From NCBI GenBank assembly GCA_000934385.1, contig KN880584.1:1-57869 (forward strand): DNA of 57,869 nt. The letters are read 5' to 3'. Made by a program: the position numbers and the translations under genes. A model generated the notes under the pieces. The model saw nothing but the letters and a program-made list of their open reading frames with translations, was not told the DNA's origin and ran no database searches. Below, piece by piece: positions 45,824 to 57,611 of the stretch (positions within the stretch are counted from its first letter, which is position 1; each line of letters opens with the position of its first letter). Source of the DNA: Cylindrobasidium torrendii FP15055 ss-10. Its lineage: Eukaryota > Basidiomycota > Agaricomycetes > Agaricales > Physalacriaceae.

Positions 45824-46099
45824 ATGAAGCTCACCTTCCTCACTACCCTCGTACTCGCTGCATTCGCGATCGCTGGACCCCTTGCACCCGAGTCGAACAA
45901 GGATGAAGTTGCCAAGTACGCCTGCACCTCTCTGTAGTGATATCTTGGTGGGCTCACCGCGTTCAGGAGTGACTACCGCCGCCGCCATGGCCGCCACGAC
46001 TACGATGATGATGACGATGATTACTACCGCCGCCATGGACGCGGACACCGCCACCGTGGAGGATACGGCCGTCACCGCTATGATGATGATGATTACTGA
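45824..46099 (+). CDS. Small secreted Asp/Tyr/Arg/His/Gly-rich protein 2
   Basis: Exons 45824-45915 and 45967-46099 encode 74 residues, split at the same codon as paralog 1. The signal peptide is MKLTFLTTLVLAAFAIAGP. The mature part is RRRHGRHDYDDDDDDYYRRH followed by GRGHRHRGGYGRH and the same YDDDDY end. It has no cysteine, unlike paralog 1. Intron position, signal peptide and C-terminus are conserved while the middle has changed length, fitting a duplicated gene under composition rather than sequence constraint. Confidence 0.75.
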
Positions 46100-46338
46100 A
46101 GGCAAACCAAAGGATAGCTCTGGGCTTGGGGTTGGCGCGACCTTGGTAGATCAGAAGTACCCTGTCGTGTAGACTGAGCACTGGCATGGTCCAGCCGGAT
46201 TGGATGATTATGCAACATTTGGATTATGAACAGGTTAGATCATAAGCAACAAGATGTGGTACAACAGTACCAGGTAAGGTAGACAGTTAGCAATAAGATT
46301 ATGCAAAATAGCATTCGAGATGAGAGGGAAAGAATGGA

Positions 46339-46970
46339 TTAGATCCCATGGACACCAGTGAACTTGAAGGTGCCCTCATCAACCTTCCACTGGATGTTGA
46401 CGTTGCCGCGCAAATAAAGCTGATTGAAGCTGCGGTATGGATGAGCCTTCGAGCAGGGCTACAGCAAACTGCAACGCACCGAGCATGGCCCTCAATATCA
46501 CCCATGATTTCCTGGAATTCCGCCGCCGTCATCTTCTTCGCCTTCCACGTCGGTGGACCGCCAAGGTTAAGCATCGCGCCAAAGACCTCAGGGTCGTTGC
46601 AGACACCGTCATACGTCCAGCGAGATCCGCCCGTCTTGCACGATGGTTTCCACTGGACAAGACAATGAGAAGAGCTTGTAGAAGACCGATGTGCACGCAC
46701 GGTCATTTGTTTCTTTATCCCGCTCCTGGCAGCGTTGCGGAGCTTCTCTGCAGCCTCTTCAATCTGCGCAGGCGACTTGACTTTGGCCTTGGAGCTCTCC
46801 TCAAGGCTGCGCGCGTACTGCGCAAGGTCGATGATGATTTGACGCGTCTCGTCGGCGTCGTCAGGGACGACATAGCCTTCGGTGTCTTCAAGCACGGCGT
46901 CGACAATGGTCCGCGCCTTCTTGGCGATGCGCTCAGCAGGAGTTTCAGTCGCTTTGCGTTTGGGAGGCAT
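46339..46970 (-). CDS. Hypothetical basidiomycete protein
   Basis: Exons 46701-46970, 46480-46652 and 46339-46429 join in frame to about 177 residues. The N-terminus MPPKRKATETPAERIAKKAR is basic and nuclear-signal-like. A helical segment follows, then a compact, probably folded domain: WKPSCKTGGSRWTYDGVCND, GAMLNLGGPPTWKAKKMTA, QLYLRGNVNIQWKVDEGTFK, and it ends FTGVHGI. I do not recognise the family. The GG-PP-T-W pattern and short beta-rich end suggest a small ligand- or protein-binding domain. Confidence 0.65.
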
Positions 46971-49182
46971 GTTGGCGCGTCGCGTTGGAGATGGTTGTTG
47001 TTACTGGTGAAAAGTAACGATGATAGGAATGCGCCCAAAAATGGGACGCGTTATTTGGGTCTGATGTTCAGCGCCTTCCGCTTTGGCGGCGCCGATCAAG
47101 GAGGAAACTTTGTTCTAACTTTCCGTCCACTGAGGTAGATATGACGGCTACAGCATTATTTTCCTTTTCAAAGTATATGAACGTCTCAAATCGAGCTTCC
47201 GCAGATGACACAAAAGTAGCAGCTACAGCCCTCACTCGCGGGCAAGTCTAACTATCCACTGTGTGTACGGCTTAGACGATGCAACTGTAACAGACAGGTC
47301 CTAGGGCTGGCTTTGTGCTTGCTCAAGCTACTGCTTGGTAAGGCGTCATGGCCTTTCAATTATGTGAAGATTGCCCATGAAAGGAAACACTCGCGAATCG
47401 ATATGGACAAGCATACAATTTCGCGAACACTCTTTGGCCGAGGACCAGGTAGTGTAATGAGGCTCATTGAACTGTTTGGTAGAGAGCGGAGCCAATTTGG
47501 TCGGTGTCACGGTTGCATTGGACACGGTGAGTGTAAACTGATGCTTCCACCGTGGTGATTGTGGTGCTAGCCCCCCAATGCTGGCCAGTCTTGCACGTCT
47601 CGTTCACAGTAGCATTATCATGGATGCTCAAAGCAGTTTGCAGACTTCAGGATCGATGCCAACGTCTAAGCTCTATCACAGCGACCATCGCGCTATTCGC
47701 GACGCCAACTTGAGGCCAACCGACATGTTCATCTGCTATCCTCTGTGCATGGTTCGAACGAGCTAGTCTACCGCATGAGTGTTTGTGAAAGGCGATCTGC
47801 GGTGAATTCTGCGCTTGTGAAGCATTTTGCAATCGAAGGTAGTATACCTGTCGTGGGACGAGTCCCGGACGATGAAGTACATCTGTTGCGTTCAAATCTT
47901 GGGTTTACTTACCGACGGATGGGTTGACCGATCTTCAAGGATAGTAAGCGGTGGATCAGGGTGTAGCGCCAGGATTACAAGTTGCTTATTTGGCTTTATG
48001 CTTGGGTGGTTTGTAAGCGTTTAAGCCTGTGGGCGTAAATGTGAGGCCCAGTCCATGTATTTAATCCCGTGTGCTGCCCACTGTTGCGTAATCAATGCAT
48101 TGTTCCCAAACAGGCATCGTACGGAGCCTGTCAAGACTTCGCTCGAAAGAAGATGACGGCGTTTATTGCACCATATGTCGACGATATGTTCGAAGCCATG
48201 AGCACGTTCCCGACGACATCGAAGCTGCAATCATCTGCGTCAAGAAGACTTGTATCTCTCGAGACTTTCCGATGTTTTCGAACTCGGTGAGCACTGAGAA
48301 CTTATGTAGAAGGACCAAGAAGAGGCCATTGTGATTACATAACTTGTAATCAACCGTGATTTGTGTATGTCCATCGGGAGGTTTCCAGAGCGCGTCGTCC
48401 TGGAGCGGATCAGTCTGCATCCGCGGAAACGACAGTGGGCGGGAAGGCGGGAAGCGAGTGACAGCCTCCCGGGTTACCTCGTTCTGTCTCAGTTGCATTC
48501 AATCGCGTACTTTCGCGTCGGGCGGATCCGAGTGCTACACCGACAAGATAAGGTTCAGCCCGCCATTTGAGAACCCGGACAGTTGCAAACCGGCGTACTT
48601 AGTGCCAATCTATCGGTACAAACAAGTGTCCAATTTCGATAGCCTGGGCATAGCGCAGGGATCAAACAGGCGCATCAAATTGGCACAAAAGCTGACTGTT
48701 TGGTGGTATCGCCTTGGATACGCGAGATTTGGCTCGAGCTGGTCGGGGCGCGGCTTGGATGTTCGAAATCGTGCAACTCCGCTCGGTTGTGCAGCTGTGC
48801 AGCGCAGATGACCGGGACCGCAAGATTGAGGGTGCCAAGTGAAGGTCAGCTGGGAGGAGCGCAATTGAATGAAGTGGTGCGTAGAATCAAAGCGTAGATC
48901 CAGACAGAGATTCGCGTTCGTTGGCAGGGAGCCGCTGCAGACCGTCAAGCCACTCCCCAGCGTTGGAGTACGCGCCGGTTGGCGCGTCGGCGGGAAGGCG
49001 GATCGGCCCCGCGGGGTCGATCGAGATTCGAGACGCGGTTATAATTGGCAATGTCAGATTGACGACGATCACGTGTATCCAGTTGGCTTCTTATTCCCAC
49101 GACCGTCCTCCTCTAACAGCGACCACGACCCTCTGACGACTAGCCTTTACCACAGACGGCCACCAGCTCATCGTCTGTGACG
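46971..49182. other. Long region with no convincing gene
   Basis: About 2.2 kb with only short, overlapping frames. A fragment near 48140-48200 reads GVYCTICRRYVRSHEH, with a C-x2-C and a histidine that resemble a lone zinc finger. It lacks a start, splice support or a continuing domain. No inverted repeats, RNA genes or transposon motifs were recognised by eye. The right end includes the Pps1-like gene promoter. Confidence 0.4.
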
Positions 49183-52100
49183 ATGTCCGAAACCTATGGA
49201 ATCGACTATCCCGCTGGATTCCTTGACTCCCTGCCGACGGTCGCAGCGCCCTCAACAGCAACAGCCCCGCCCATTCCAGTGCTCTCTGCAGCACAGCTCG
49301 CCGAACTGCATTTCAAGCACATCGTTGGACACGCACCAGACCATGTCGTCTTCCCATTCTTCCATGGCCTAGAAGGCAACAACCCCGCTCAGAACCATTT
49401 CTTCCAGTCACAAGACGACGTCCCCAGATATCGCGGCATGATGTATGTGGTTTGCGACGACGATGTCGATATCGTCTCGCCTTCTCCAGAAGACACGGAT
49501 GACGATACGGACGACCTCGAGTCGTCTGACGAGCTAGACGAGATGGATATGGACATGGACATTGAACTCGAGATGAACCGCGAGATGGACGATGACGGCG
49601 TCGCTGTGCACGAGGAAGACGATGGAATGGAGATTGTGGGTCTGGGGCCACACTCCTCCAAGCAGGAGAAGGAGGAACATATGCACCCTGTTATCATGAA
49701 ACCACCGCCACTCCTGAATCCGCCCATGTATTCAAAGTGCGTGATATATTCATACCCTCGGGCCTCCGCTGACCACTACCCCAGTCACGGAAAGACGCGC
49801 TCAAGAACACCGCCGCTACTGACATCAACATTCCAACCATGCGACCTCATTCAGCCCTCGATGTCGTCCACGGATCCGCTCGACTGGGAGTTTGTACCGC
49901 TGGTCGTGCCCGACGGGATTTCTCTCCGCAATTTCGGAATCCAAGTTGTGCGTGCTGTACTCGGGGTCTGAGCGCTTTGTCTGACCGTTATCTACCAGTC
50001 CGTGCTTGTGACAGTGTCTGACATCGTCATCTATTCCCCGACTTCCGATGGCGCCAAGTCCTCTGCAAATGCTCTGAAGCTGGCCGAACGATTCCGAAGA
50101 GCCATATCCAAGAAGAAGCAGCAACGCCTCGAAAAGCTACGTGCACGCGCACGCGCGCCTAATGCGACTGATGACGAGCTTGCGGCGCAACTTCTCGACT
50201 ACAACGTCTTTGTTCTCGACAGCAGCCATGATGAACTGGCCAGTCCCGATTGTCCCCTCAAACATGTCGTTCGCCGGTGTGCAGCTGCGCGCGCTCCCTC
50301 AGTTAGCGAAGCCTCAAGTCTGTCCGACGAAGTCTACAACACTGTCAATTTCGCATCACGGGAGAAGGAGGAAATGCGTGATCTCACTGCGGCCAGTGAG
50401 CTGCTACGCATCGAGCGCCCACCCACAACACCACCTACGATCCCAGAGACCGCAGATTCTATATCTTCTTCTACCGCTCCGGCTGGCCAAATCTTTTTGG
50501 GAAACTCCAACGACGTTCCCTTGCCGTCTGGCGGTGACGGTGTCGAGTTTGACTACGACTATGGCACGGTACCCGAGAACGAGTCGCGGCTGCCGACAAA
50601 TCCCTCGGGATATGACATGTGCATTGAATGCCACGACCTCGCCCCGTTCCCGAGTCCCGCCCACCTGCGTGCAGTGGATGACAAGCTGAACGGCTTAGAG
50701 ACGCGCTGGCGCGAGCGCGTGGCCAAAGAATCGGGCGGCAGCCCATCATCATCTGACTTGCCTCCTCGTCCGAGACCGCACGCCAACTCTATCATACATC
50801 TTCCTTTCCCAGCATCGCCAACAAATACAGCGTCCATCAAGACCGTTATCCGTTTCCTCGATGGATGGCTATCTCCGCCAGCATTGCCTACGCCTGCTGA
50901 CAAAGGGAAAGAAGCCAACGCAAAGCGCAGGGACGAGACAGGCCGGCGATGGTCTCTCCTCTCCTCAACCCCATCCTTTCCGCTTTTCAATTTAGGGAAC
51001 AACCCCGTTTCACCCTCGTCTGCTGCCAGTTCGCGAATCAGGTCATTCACTTCGCCAGTACCGCCTCCATTTTCGACTGCCGAGCCCTCGAGTCCACAAC
51101 ATTCCCGCCCGCTACGGGTACTCATATATTCCTCTGATGGTTACACAGAGTCGTCCGTCTTGGCGCTCTGCCTCCTCATTTCGCTCAAGAATCTTTCGCT
51201 ACCAGAGGCGTACCTTGAGCTGCAAGTCTCGAAGCAGCGCAGCTTCTTCGTTTACTCGGCGGATCTGGGCCTCCTCAGACGCTGGGAAGCTGAGGAACGT
51301 GGAAAAGACAAGGACCGCGGCGTGCGCGGCAGCAAGTACTTTGCCCACCGGCGCGACAACCAGTCTATCAGCGAGGGTCATGGGCCGATGGGTGCTGGCG
51401 GGATGGGCGCGAGCTGGCATGAGACTGGAAATAACTTTGGTGAATCAAGCAGTGTGCCCAAGGATTTGGCTTTGCCGGATGCCCCGCGGACGCGTATGGG
51501 TCGTCCACGAGCAAGTACACTGCCAGCTACTTCGATGCTTGGATGGGACCACCAGACCTGGTTCGATGACCCCCGCTTCGATGGCAGCTTTCCCAGCAGG
51601 GTGCTTCCCTTCTTGTATCTTGGGAACCTGTGCGTATCCTCCTTCTCTCGGCTGGGATAAGTGTGCTGATTAGTTAGTAGGAACCATGCCTCGAATGCAT
51701 ATATGCTTCATGCCTTGGGAATCACGCATGTCGTATCTGTGGGCGAGTGTGCGTTGAATCCGCCACCGAACGCCCAACATGACCAAGCTGGGTGTGAACC
51801 AAGCACGATGACGACGCATTATATGAAGTCGCCGCCGACTGTACCGCCGCGCCCGAACAAGCAGGGTTCCTTGTGGATTGAGGAGAAGGCGGGAAGGATA
51901 AAGGTGTTGGACATTCAGGGCGTGAGCGATGATGGGATTGATACGTTGGAGCCGCAGCTTGAGCCTATCTGTCGGTGGATGGACGAGGCAAGAGAGGAGG
52001 GCGGCAACGTGCTTGTTCATTGCCGAGTTGGTGTTTCGAGGAGTGCGACTGTAACGGTTAGTTTTCTTCTTGTAGAGTATCTGCTCTTGCTGATGAGGTT

Positions 52101-52358
52101 TTGCAGATTGCGTACGTGATGAAGCACCTTCGGATTTCGCTTGTCGAAGCGTATCTCATTGTGCGCTCGAGGAGATTGTCGGTGTTGATCCAGCCGAACA
52201 TGCGGCTGTTGTATAACTTGTGTGGGTGGGAGGTGAAGCTTGCGAAGCAACGTGCGGGTGACGATGAGGAGAGGTTGAAGGAGGAGCTGGCCAAGTCGGT
52301 GTCGTGGCCGTTCTTGGCGAAGGAGGTACACAAGCTGAATGAGAAGTACCTGCGATGA
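49183..52358 (+). CDS. PPS1: Pps1-like dual-specificity protein phosphatase
   Basis: A large protein of about 990 residues. Exons are 49183-49736, 49785-49947, 49999-51629, 51681-52056 and 52107-52358, all joining in frame. The N-terminal part has PRYRGMMYVVCDDDVDIV and an acidic run. A central phosphatase-like region without a full active site (LRVLIYSSDGYTESSVLALC) precedes the catalytic DSP domain: VLPFLYLGNLNHASNAYML, ILDIQGVSDDG-type general-acid loop, and NVLVHCRVGVSRSATVTIAY with the HCxxGxSRS signature. This arrangement matches yeast Pps1, linked to S-phase and cell-wall signalling. Intron 4 falls within the conserved helix after the P-loop. Confidence 0.88.
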
Positions 52359-52763
52359 GGAAGCATGGTGAACCTGTGGCTGGTGCTGGTGGTGTACTGT
52401 GCATGGACGAGGCAGTATATGTGGTGTGATTTAGAAGACCATTTTTCTTTTTTTTTCCCTTTTCTGTTCCCCCTCCAGTTGGAAAGTACTCATCCCTCTC
52501 TTTTGCTCTGCGGGTGTGTGTACCCTGTAGTTTACTCTGCGAGCGAGCGGTCTTTTGTTACTCTTTTGTGAGTGTGTACATATAGTAGTAGTATCCATCC
52601 GTATGTCGTTGTCGTGTTTGTTTGTCATTTCTTTCAATTATCCCTTCGCGTGTGCCAATGCATCAATTTGTCTGTTTTGGGGTCGAAGTGTAATTCTTGT
52701 TACTGCGGCACACGTCACGGTCGAGTTGAAGAAGCTTATTAACCCGGTGGTGTTGCCGACGAG
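52359..52763. other. Intergenic, no gene recognised
   Basis: About 400 bp of T-rich 3' flank of the Pps1-like gene and the upstream region of BTB-like D. Confidence 0.4.
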
Positions 52764-52771
52764 TATATAAA
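52764..52771 (+). promoter_or_regulatory. TATA box of BTB-like D
   Basis: TATATAAA followed by GG, 56 bp upstream of the ATG at 52820. A good core-promoter match. Confidence 0.55.
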
Positions 52772-52819
52772 GGACGTAACAACCGCTTCACACCTTATCT
52801 CTTTCATCGAACCTCGACC

Positions 52820-54604
52820 ATGGGACACACGAATCGCATTGATGATTCCCTTGCAGAGGTTTCTGAGGACACTTTGACATATACAACCTCGTTTTTTGCA
52901 TCGCTCACCACGATACGCGCTGCCAAAATGGGCGATATTTTTGCTACTGCCAAGTCCGACATAGGATGGTCGTTCAATCTCGTCAAGCATCCATCCAAGC
53001 TGTACTCAAGCTTCGCGGAGCTGGCTATTGCCGAAGAATTGAATGTGTGTGGTTATTTATTCTCGCATATTCATCTCACACCAACTACAAGATGTACCCC
53101 TACGGCCTCGTCCGTCTCAGCATGGACGTTAGTCCGTTGCTCAACTACTACATGATCACTGCCAACCATGGCTTTGAATCCATTTCTGCCAGCGTAACCG
53201 ATGCTCATGACTCTTCCGTCTTGGATAGCCAGCTTCATCTACGTCCGACAACGCCGTCGTCGCGTACCCTAGCCATTCTCGACCATGAGCTCGTGGTGAG
53301 GCCTCTTACTGTCGGGGATAAGGTAGCAGTCGATGGGCCGCAGCCGCGGTTTGGCTTACAGTTCGACATTACCGTCAAGCTCTGCCGGCCTCGGGCGCCT
53401 GCTATTCCACGAGTCCTGGAGTTGGTTAAAGATTCGTTCGTCGATTCCGGGAATGTCGCGGATACCAAGGTCCTTTGTTATTCACACCGCCCCCGGGTTG
53501 GCAAAGCCCGCACCCCAAGCGCCTTTTTCTGTCACACCAAAATCGTGGAGAAAAGTGGGTTACACTGTGGTGAGTTGCCTAGTCTGTGCCATTTGAAGCT
53601 TTGGCGCTTTGTGAATGCATGCTAATGTTGTGAAACACTTATAGTGGACATCACAAACTGTGGAGACGAATTTGAGTCTGAGCACTTCTGGCTAGCCGCG
53701 GCTCATACGGAATCGCTCGACTATGACAGCGACAGCGATCTTGAGGAAGAAGATGATACAGAGACAGCCGAAAACGACAGTGAGCTCGACTCAACTGGAG
53801 GGACACCTTCTGTAGCATCCCAGGATTTCATGGATGTCAGCACTGTCGACGCGGACAATCAGACGCTCGATGGGGTGAGTCTCGAGACGCAGTGAGTACC
53901 GTAACTGATTGATATTATCGACTCAATCACTGACTTTCTATACGCAGAAGCCAGCCATCCGACTCTACAAATATGCGTGTCATCTTCTTGAATTCTACTG
54001 CTGCGAGAACGTCAGTGAAATCACTCTGTACTTTAACTTGCATCGTGCTGACTTGTTGGCAAGGTGGTCCGCATTCCAGAACTACGCCTACTTTGGTGAC
54101 ATCAAGTTCGCTAAGCTCAAGTCATCGCACAAAGACCCTATTGAAGGAACTATTGCTCGCTTCGAAGAGGAAAGCTGTTCGCCAAAATCGATGTATCGTT
54201 TTGCTGACCAAGTACGTTTTTGCCATTCTGAACCCGCTTCGTCTGTATCTTGCGAAATTTTGGACTGAACGTGCTACAGTTTGGCCTCGACGTTCTGAAG
54301 GCGAAGGCGCTAGAAAACATCAAATCCCAGCTGTCAGTTGATAATATCGTGCACGAAGCCTTCAGTGTCTTTTCATCGCGGTACAGGTTCTTTCACTGTT
54401 CTCCTTATAGTCATCGCTCATCAAGGTGTGGGTGTGTTTACCAGGTATCCCGAAGTCCTTGACATCGAGGTCGAATACTTGCTGGCCAATTTCTCGAAGA
54501 ACAAGGTCATCCAAACCGGTGTAGCGAACATGACGGATCGAGCAGGGGAGGTTCACATTCTACCAGTGGTGAAGAGAATACTATTGGGTATAGCGGATCG
54601 CTAA
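52820..54604 (+). CDS. BTB-like protein with MATH-like N-terminus, paralog D
   Basis: The start MGHTNRIDDSLAEVSEDTLT leads into DIGWSFNLVKHPSKLYSSFA. An intron with GTGTGT donor follows EELN, then MYPYGLVRLSMDVSPLLNYY. The middle has SFVDSGNVADTKVLCYSHRP and TPSAFFCHTKIVEKSGL. The acidic linker is DYDSDSDLEEEDDTETAEND. The C-terminal block is WSAFQNYAYFGDIKFAKLKS, CSPKSMYRFADQ, FGLDVLKAKALENIKSQL and SVFSSRYPEVLDIEVEYLL, ending at 54604. About six introns. It stands alone, outside the duplicated DAO blocks, and its N-terminus is nearer to A than to B or C. It converges on the hydrolase gene, with 86 bp between stops. Confidence 0.72.
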
Positions 54605-54690
54605 AAGCATCGACAAAGTTGTATTTCTTGAAAATGAAATTGGGAATTTAAACAAGTTTTGGCGCACAACTATATCCCTTCAATGGTCCT

Positions 54691-55640
54691 TCAAGCAACC
54701 TCACCGGGAAGGATCGTTCCATTGGTGATAGCAGCATGGTGCCCACGGGTAAGCTGGCCGTAGATGGGCAGATACCTAGAGCGCGTCAGTGGCCAGCGCC
54801 TCAAACGAACCAAGGAATCACTCACTTGTCAAAGTAAGGAAGCATCTCGACGGCGCCGGGGGTGTTGCGCCAGTCGCGCATAAGCTCACAGGCAATAGCA
54901 AAGTTCGACAGGATATGAACACCTGCAGCGCGCATACGGTCGTTGGCGTCTGCCGCGAGACGGAGGTCGGTCGTTCCAGAGGCCTCGGAGTTGGCGAAGA
55001 CACTGTACCCCTCGGCGCGAAGGGATAGAGCGAGGAATGCGGTGCAGACCTGAGAGTGAGCCATGTTAGCACGAGAACAAAAAGTGCACAAGGATGGGAG
55101 AGACTCACGTCGGTGACGATTCCAGCGAGGATAACTTGCTGTTTGCCGGTGGCCTTGACAGCGTTGCGGAAATCCTCGTTATCCCAAGCATTGACCTCGC
55201 CTCCACGCGCGATGTAGGGCGCCTCAGGATGTAAATCGAAGATCTCCTGAGGAAGCGGGCCATTGGGACCTGTATGAGCAGTCAACGAGTTATTCTCGCA
55301 CACAATGCGCAAGGAACTTGCCCTGGGGTGTACTCGACGTGAGGATAGTCGGGAGGTTGAAGATCTTGCCAAGCTCGGCATGCGCAAGGATGTTGTTGCG
55401 ATATTCAACAGAATTGAAGTCGCGCGTCATCTGGTAGAGGCCAATCTGGTGGTCCACGACGAGAAGTACGGCGTTGTCCTTGTCGATACGCTCATACTCG
55501 AACGCAGCGGTGGAAACTGGTAGTGCCATTAGCGCTGTTACATAAAGCTAGAAACGCCGGGGACGAGGGAAAATGGTTCTCAGGAAGAGGATCTCACCAG
55601 CAGCGATAGCGATGGCAGTAATAACCTTGAAGAAATGCAT
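54691..55640 (-). CDS. Predicted secreted YcaC-type isochorismatase-fold hydrolase
   Basis: Exons 55598-55640, 55322-55534, 55109-55269, 54826-55049 and 54691-54775. Exon 1 plus exon 2 make a signal-peptide-like N-terminus (MHFFKVITAIAIAAALMALP). The body follows YcaC relatives: NAVLLVVDHQIGLYQMTRDF with the catalytic Asp, GPNGPLPQEIFDLHPEAPYI, GEVNAWDNEDFRNAVKATGK, and VILAGIVTDVCTAFLALSL with the catalytic Cys. CELMRDWRNTPGAVEM follows. The 55270-55321 intron uses a GC donor (GCAAGT); using it restores the family's QGPNGPL. The substrate is unknown. Without exon 1, an ATG at 55529 would give a cytosolic form. Confidence 0.82.
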
Positions 55641-55702
55641 CGCTTGAGATGAGAGAAGGCAAGAAAGCGACTGCTGAATGAATGGTAACAAAGTCGAGGG
55701 CT

Positions 55703-55708
55703 TTTATA
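55703..55708 (-). promoter_or_regulatory. TATA-like box of the secreted hydrolase gene
   Basis: TATAAA on the minus strand, about 63 bp upstream of the ATG at 55640. Its position supports transcription beginning before the signal-peptide exon. Confidence 0.45.
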
Positions 55709-56518
55709 CTCGTTTTCGCGGTACACCATCCGCATCAAATCAAGGATGAATGCAGCATGGGAAAGCGCCAAGTGGAAGGTGCCCTGCATCCGCGATCCAG
55801 TTTGGTGCACTGTCCAACACGACGGCCGTGGGAGAGCGCCTGCAAAGCGGGGTCTACGGGCTTGGTAATGTAGCAAGTCTGGCTTTCGCTGTACCTTCGG
55901 GAGTCGTGAGAGGTAATCGAACGTTAATGGAAAGGTGACAGCTTGGAAATAGCTCGACCCGGCTTGAAATCGGGGAGCGTGAGCATAGACGCTTATACAC
56001 GTTGGCCGTATGGATTTTTCCAATGGTTTTTGGGGAGATATAGAGTCTGATGCAAAGTCCCAGCGGTCAACCGGATACGAAGAAGATGCCAGTGAGATGG
56101 TCATTGGTGGGCGCAGCACTGAGGGCGGCGGAGCTTGAACCAAATGATTGCATCAGATCGCTTCCTTCGGCATCGCCCCGCCGTGTGGCAACATCGAATT
56201 TCGTGAAAGCGTTAGCAGCTGATTCGCAGGCAAGTTCATGAGGACAAAATGGAACTATTTCATTGCAGTTGGAAGTATATAACACCTGCTAGTTCGCAGT
56301 CGATTGGTTATACCCAAGTAATGGTGGCACATCATTCGGCATTTATGCCGGCAGCCTACTTGCGCTGGTTGTCAGCACACGTGCAGGTCTTTGTTCGACT
56401 ATGATGGTCTTTGCTCGTCGCAAATCATGCATCCAGCGCTCGCTCTGCTCTCCATCCACCATCGAAAACAAAACTAATTTCGTCCCGAATCGACCGCCTT
56501 CCCGACTAAACTTCGGCG
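55709..56518. other. Intergenic, divergent promoter region
   Basis: About 800 bp between divergent genes. No coding signature, repeat or RNA gene was recognised. Minus-strand frames here are out of register with any family. Confidence 0.4.
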
Positions 56519-57447
56519 ATGTGTTTCACAAATATCTACGCGCCAAAGCCAAAGCGGTCTGTAGACATCCTAGCGATGCAAAAGATAATCAATTGGGTTG
56601 AACTGGTGCGTCCTCTCCTATATTGTGCACTGGCCAACGCTTAGACTAAAGTCTTTCCATCCAGGCCACCGAGGAGAACTTCCCATCCCCAGTGTTGCCC
56701 AACAACCTACTTCCTCCCTGTCACAACCAGCCCGCGATGTGGGCATCTGAGAACACCGATGGTCCAACCACCAGCGGCATCCAGGAGGACGCTTGGCGGC
56801 CTTCACCTGCATTGCACCGTGCCATCGACAATGACTTTGACTCCGACGCCCAGCCCAGTGGTCTGCTATTTTCATTGGCGGACGCAGCTCCTGGTCAGCC
56901 TTTTGGAGGTCAAGCCTACACGGACCCCCCATCCCCCACCGATGCCCATGTGGCTCGCCAGTCTTTCGCGCAACTTCCCTATTTCGGGGACAGTATTGGA
57001 CGTCCTTTACAGCCTGTCCCGCTACCAGATGTGCATACTCTGTACGATGAGCGCGACTATGAGCTCAACGCTCCGGCATTCCTTGGTAGTGCGCTTGCAT
57101 TCGGGAGCTTCGCTTCATCGGGGTCCACCTCTACGGCAGCCGCGCGCTCTGCGCTGACTTCTGAGGACCGTGCACGCGCTCTCCAGGCAGTGCAAGACCT
57201 CGACCTCAACGCGCTTTCCGACCAAGAAGCAGACCAGTTTGCTGCTGCGCTTATGAATCGACTGCGCCGAGGCCAGATAGACTACGAGCAGCCTGCAAAG
57301 ATCCAGCGTCCACTCGGGCGCTCGGCAGGACGCTCTGTCGGGCAACTGCACAATGCACAGGTGCCCACCAATGTGAATGGGTCGGTTCTCAACAAGAGGA
57401 AACGCGATGACATGGACATGGACGAGGACGAGAACGCCGTATTCTGA
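56519..57447 (+). CDS. Hypothetical protein with C-terminal nuclear-signal-like motif
   Basis: Exons 56519-56605 (MCFTNIYAPKPKRSVDILAM) and 56665-57447, joined across a GT-AG intron in phase 0, encode about 289 residues. No known domain was recognised. The middle is Pro/Ser-rich and disordered, with LPYFGDSIGRPLQPVPLPDV. A likely helix follows (SEDRARALQAVQDLDLNALS, then DQEADQFAAALMNRLRRGQI). The end is NKRKRDDMDMDEDENAVF, a basic patch followed by acidic residues. It is probably nuclear. The second exon alone could start at an internal ATG (MWASENTDGP). Confidence 0.6.
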
Positions 57448-57611
57448 ACACGGGCTGGAGTGGATCAACTTGTTTGATCTTAGGTTTGTGGGCTAGCCGG
57501 ACTCGTCGGCCTCCCGTATGTGTTGTATGTGTGTATCACACCATAGAAATTTCGATATTTTTGCCAAAAATATTGAGTGGTTTTACTAAACTTTTTCTTG
57601 TTATTTTCACT
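57448..57611. other. 3' flank of the last gene
   Basis: A/T-rich sequence leading into the tandem repeat. No gene was recognised. Confidence 0.35.

Noticed and set aside
46971..49182. Several 60-150 codon frames, including a CTIC...H patch near 48.15 kb
   Set aside because: Frames overlap on both strands, have no family signature, no consistent splice sites and no start context. A lone CxxC is insufficient for a zinc-finger call.
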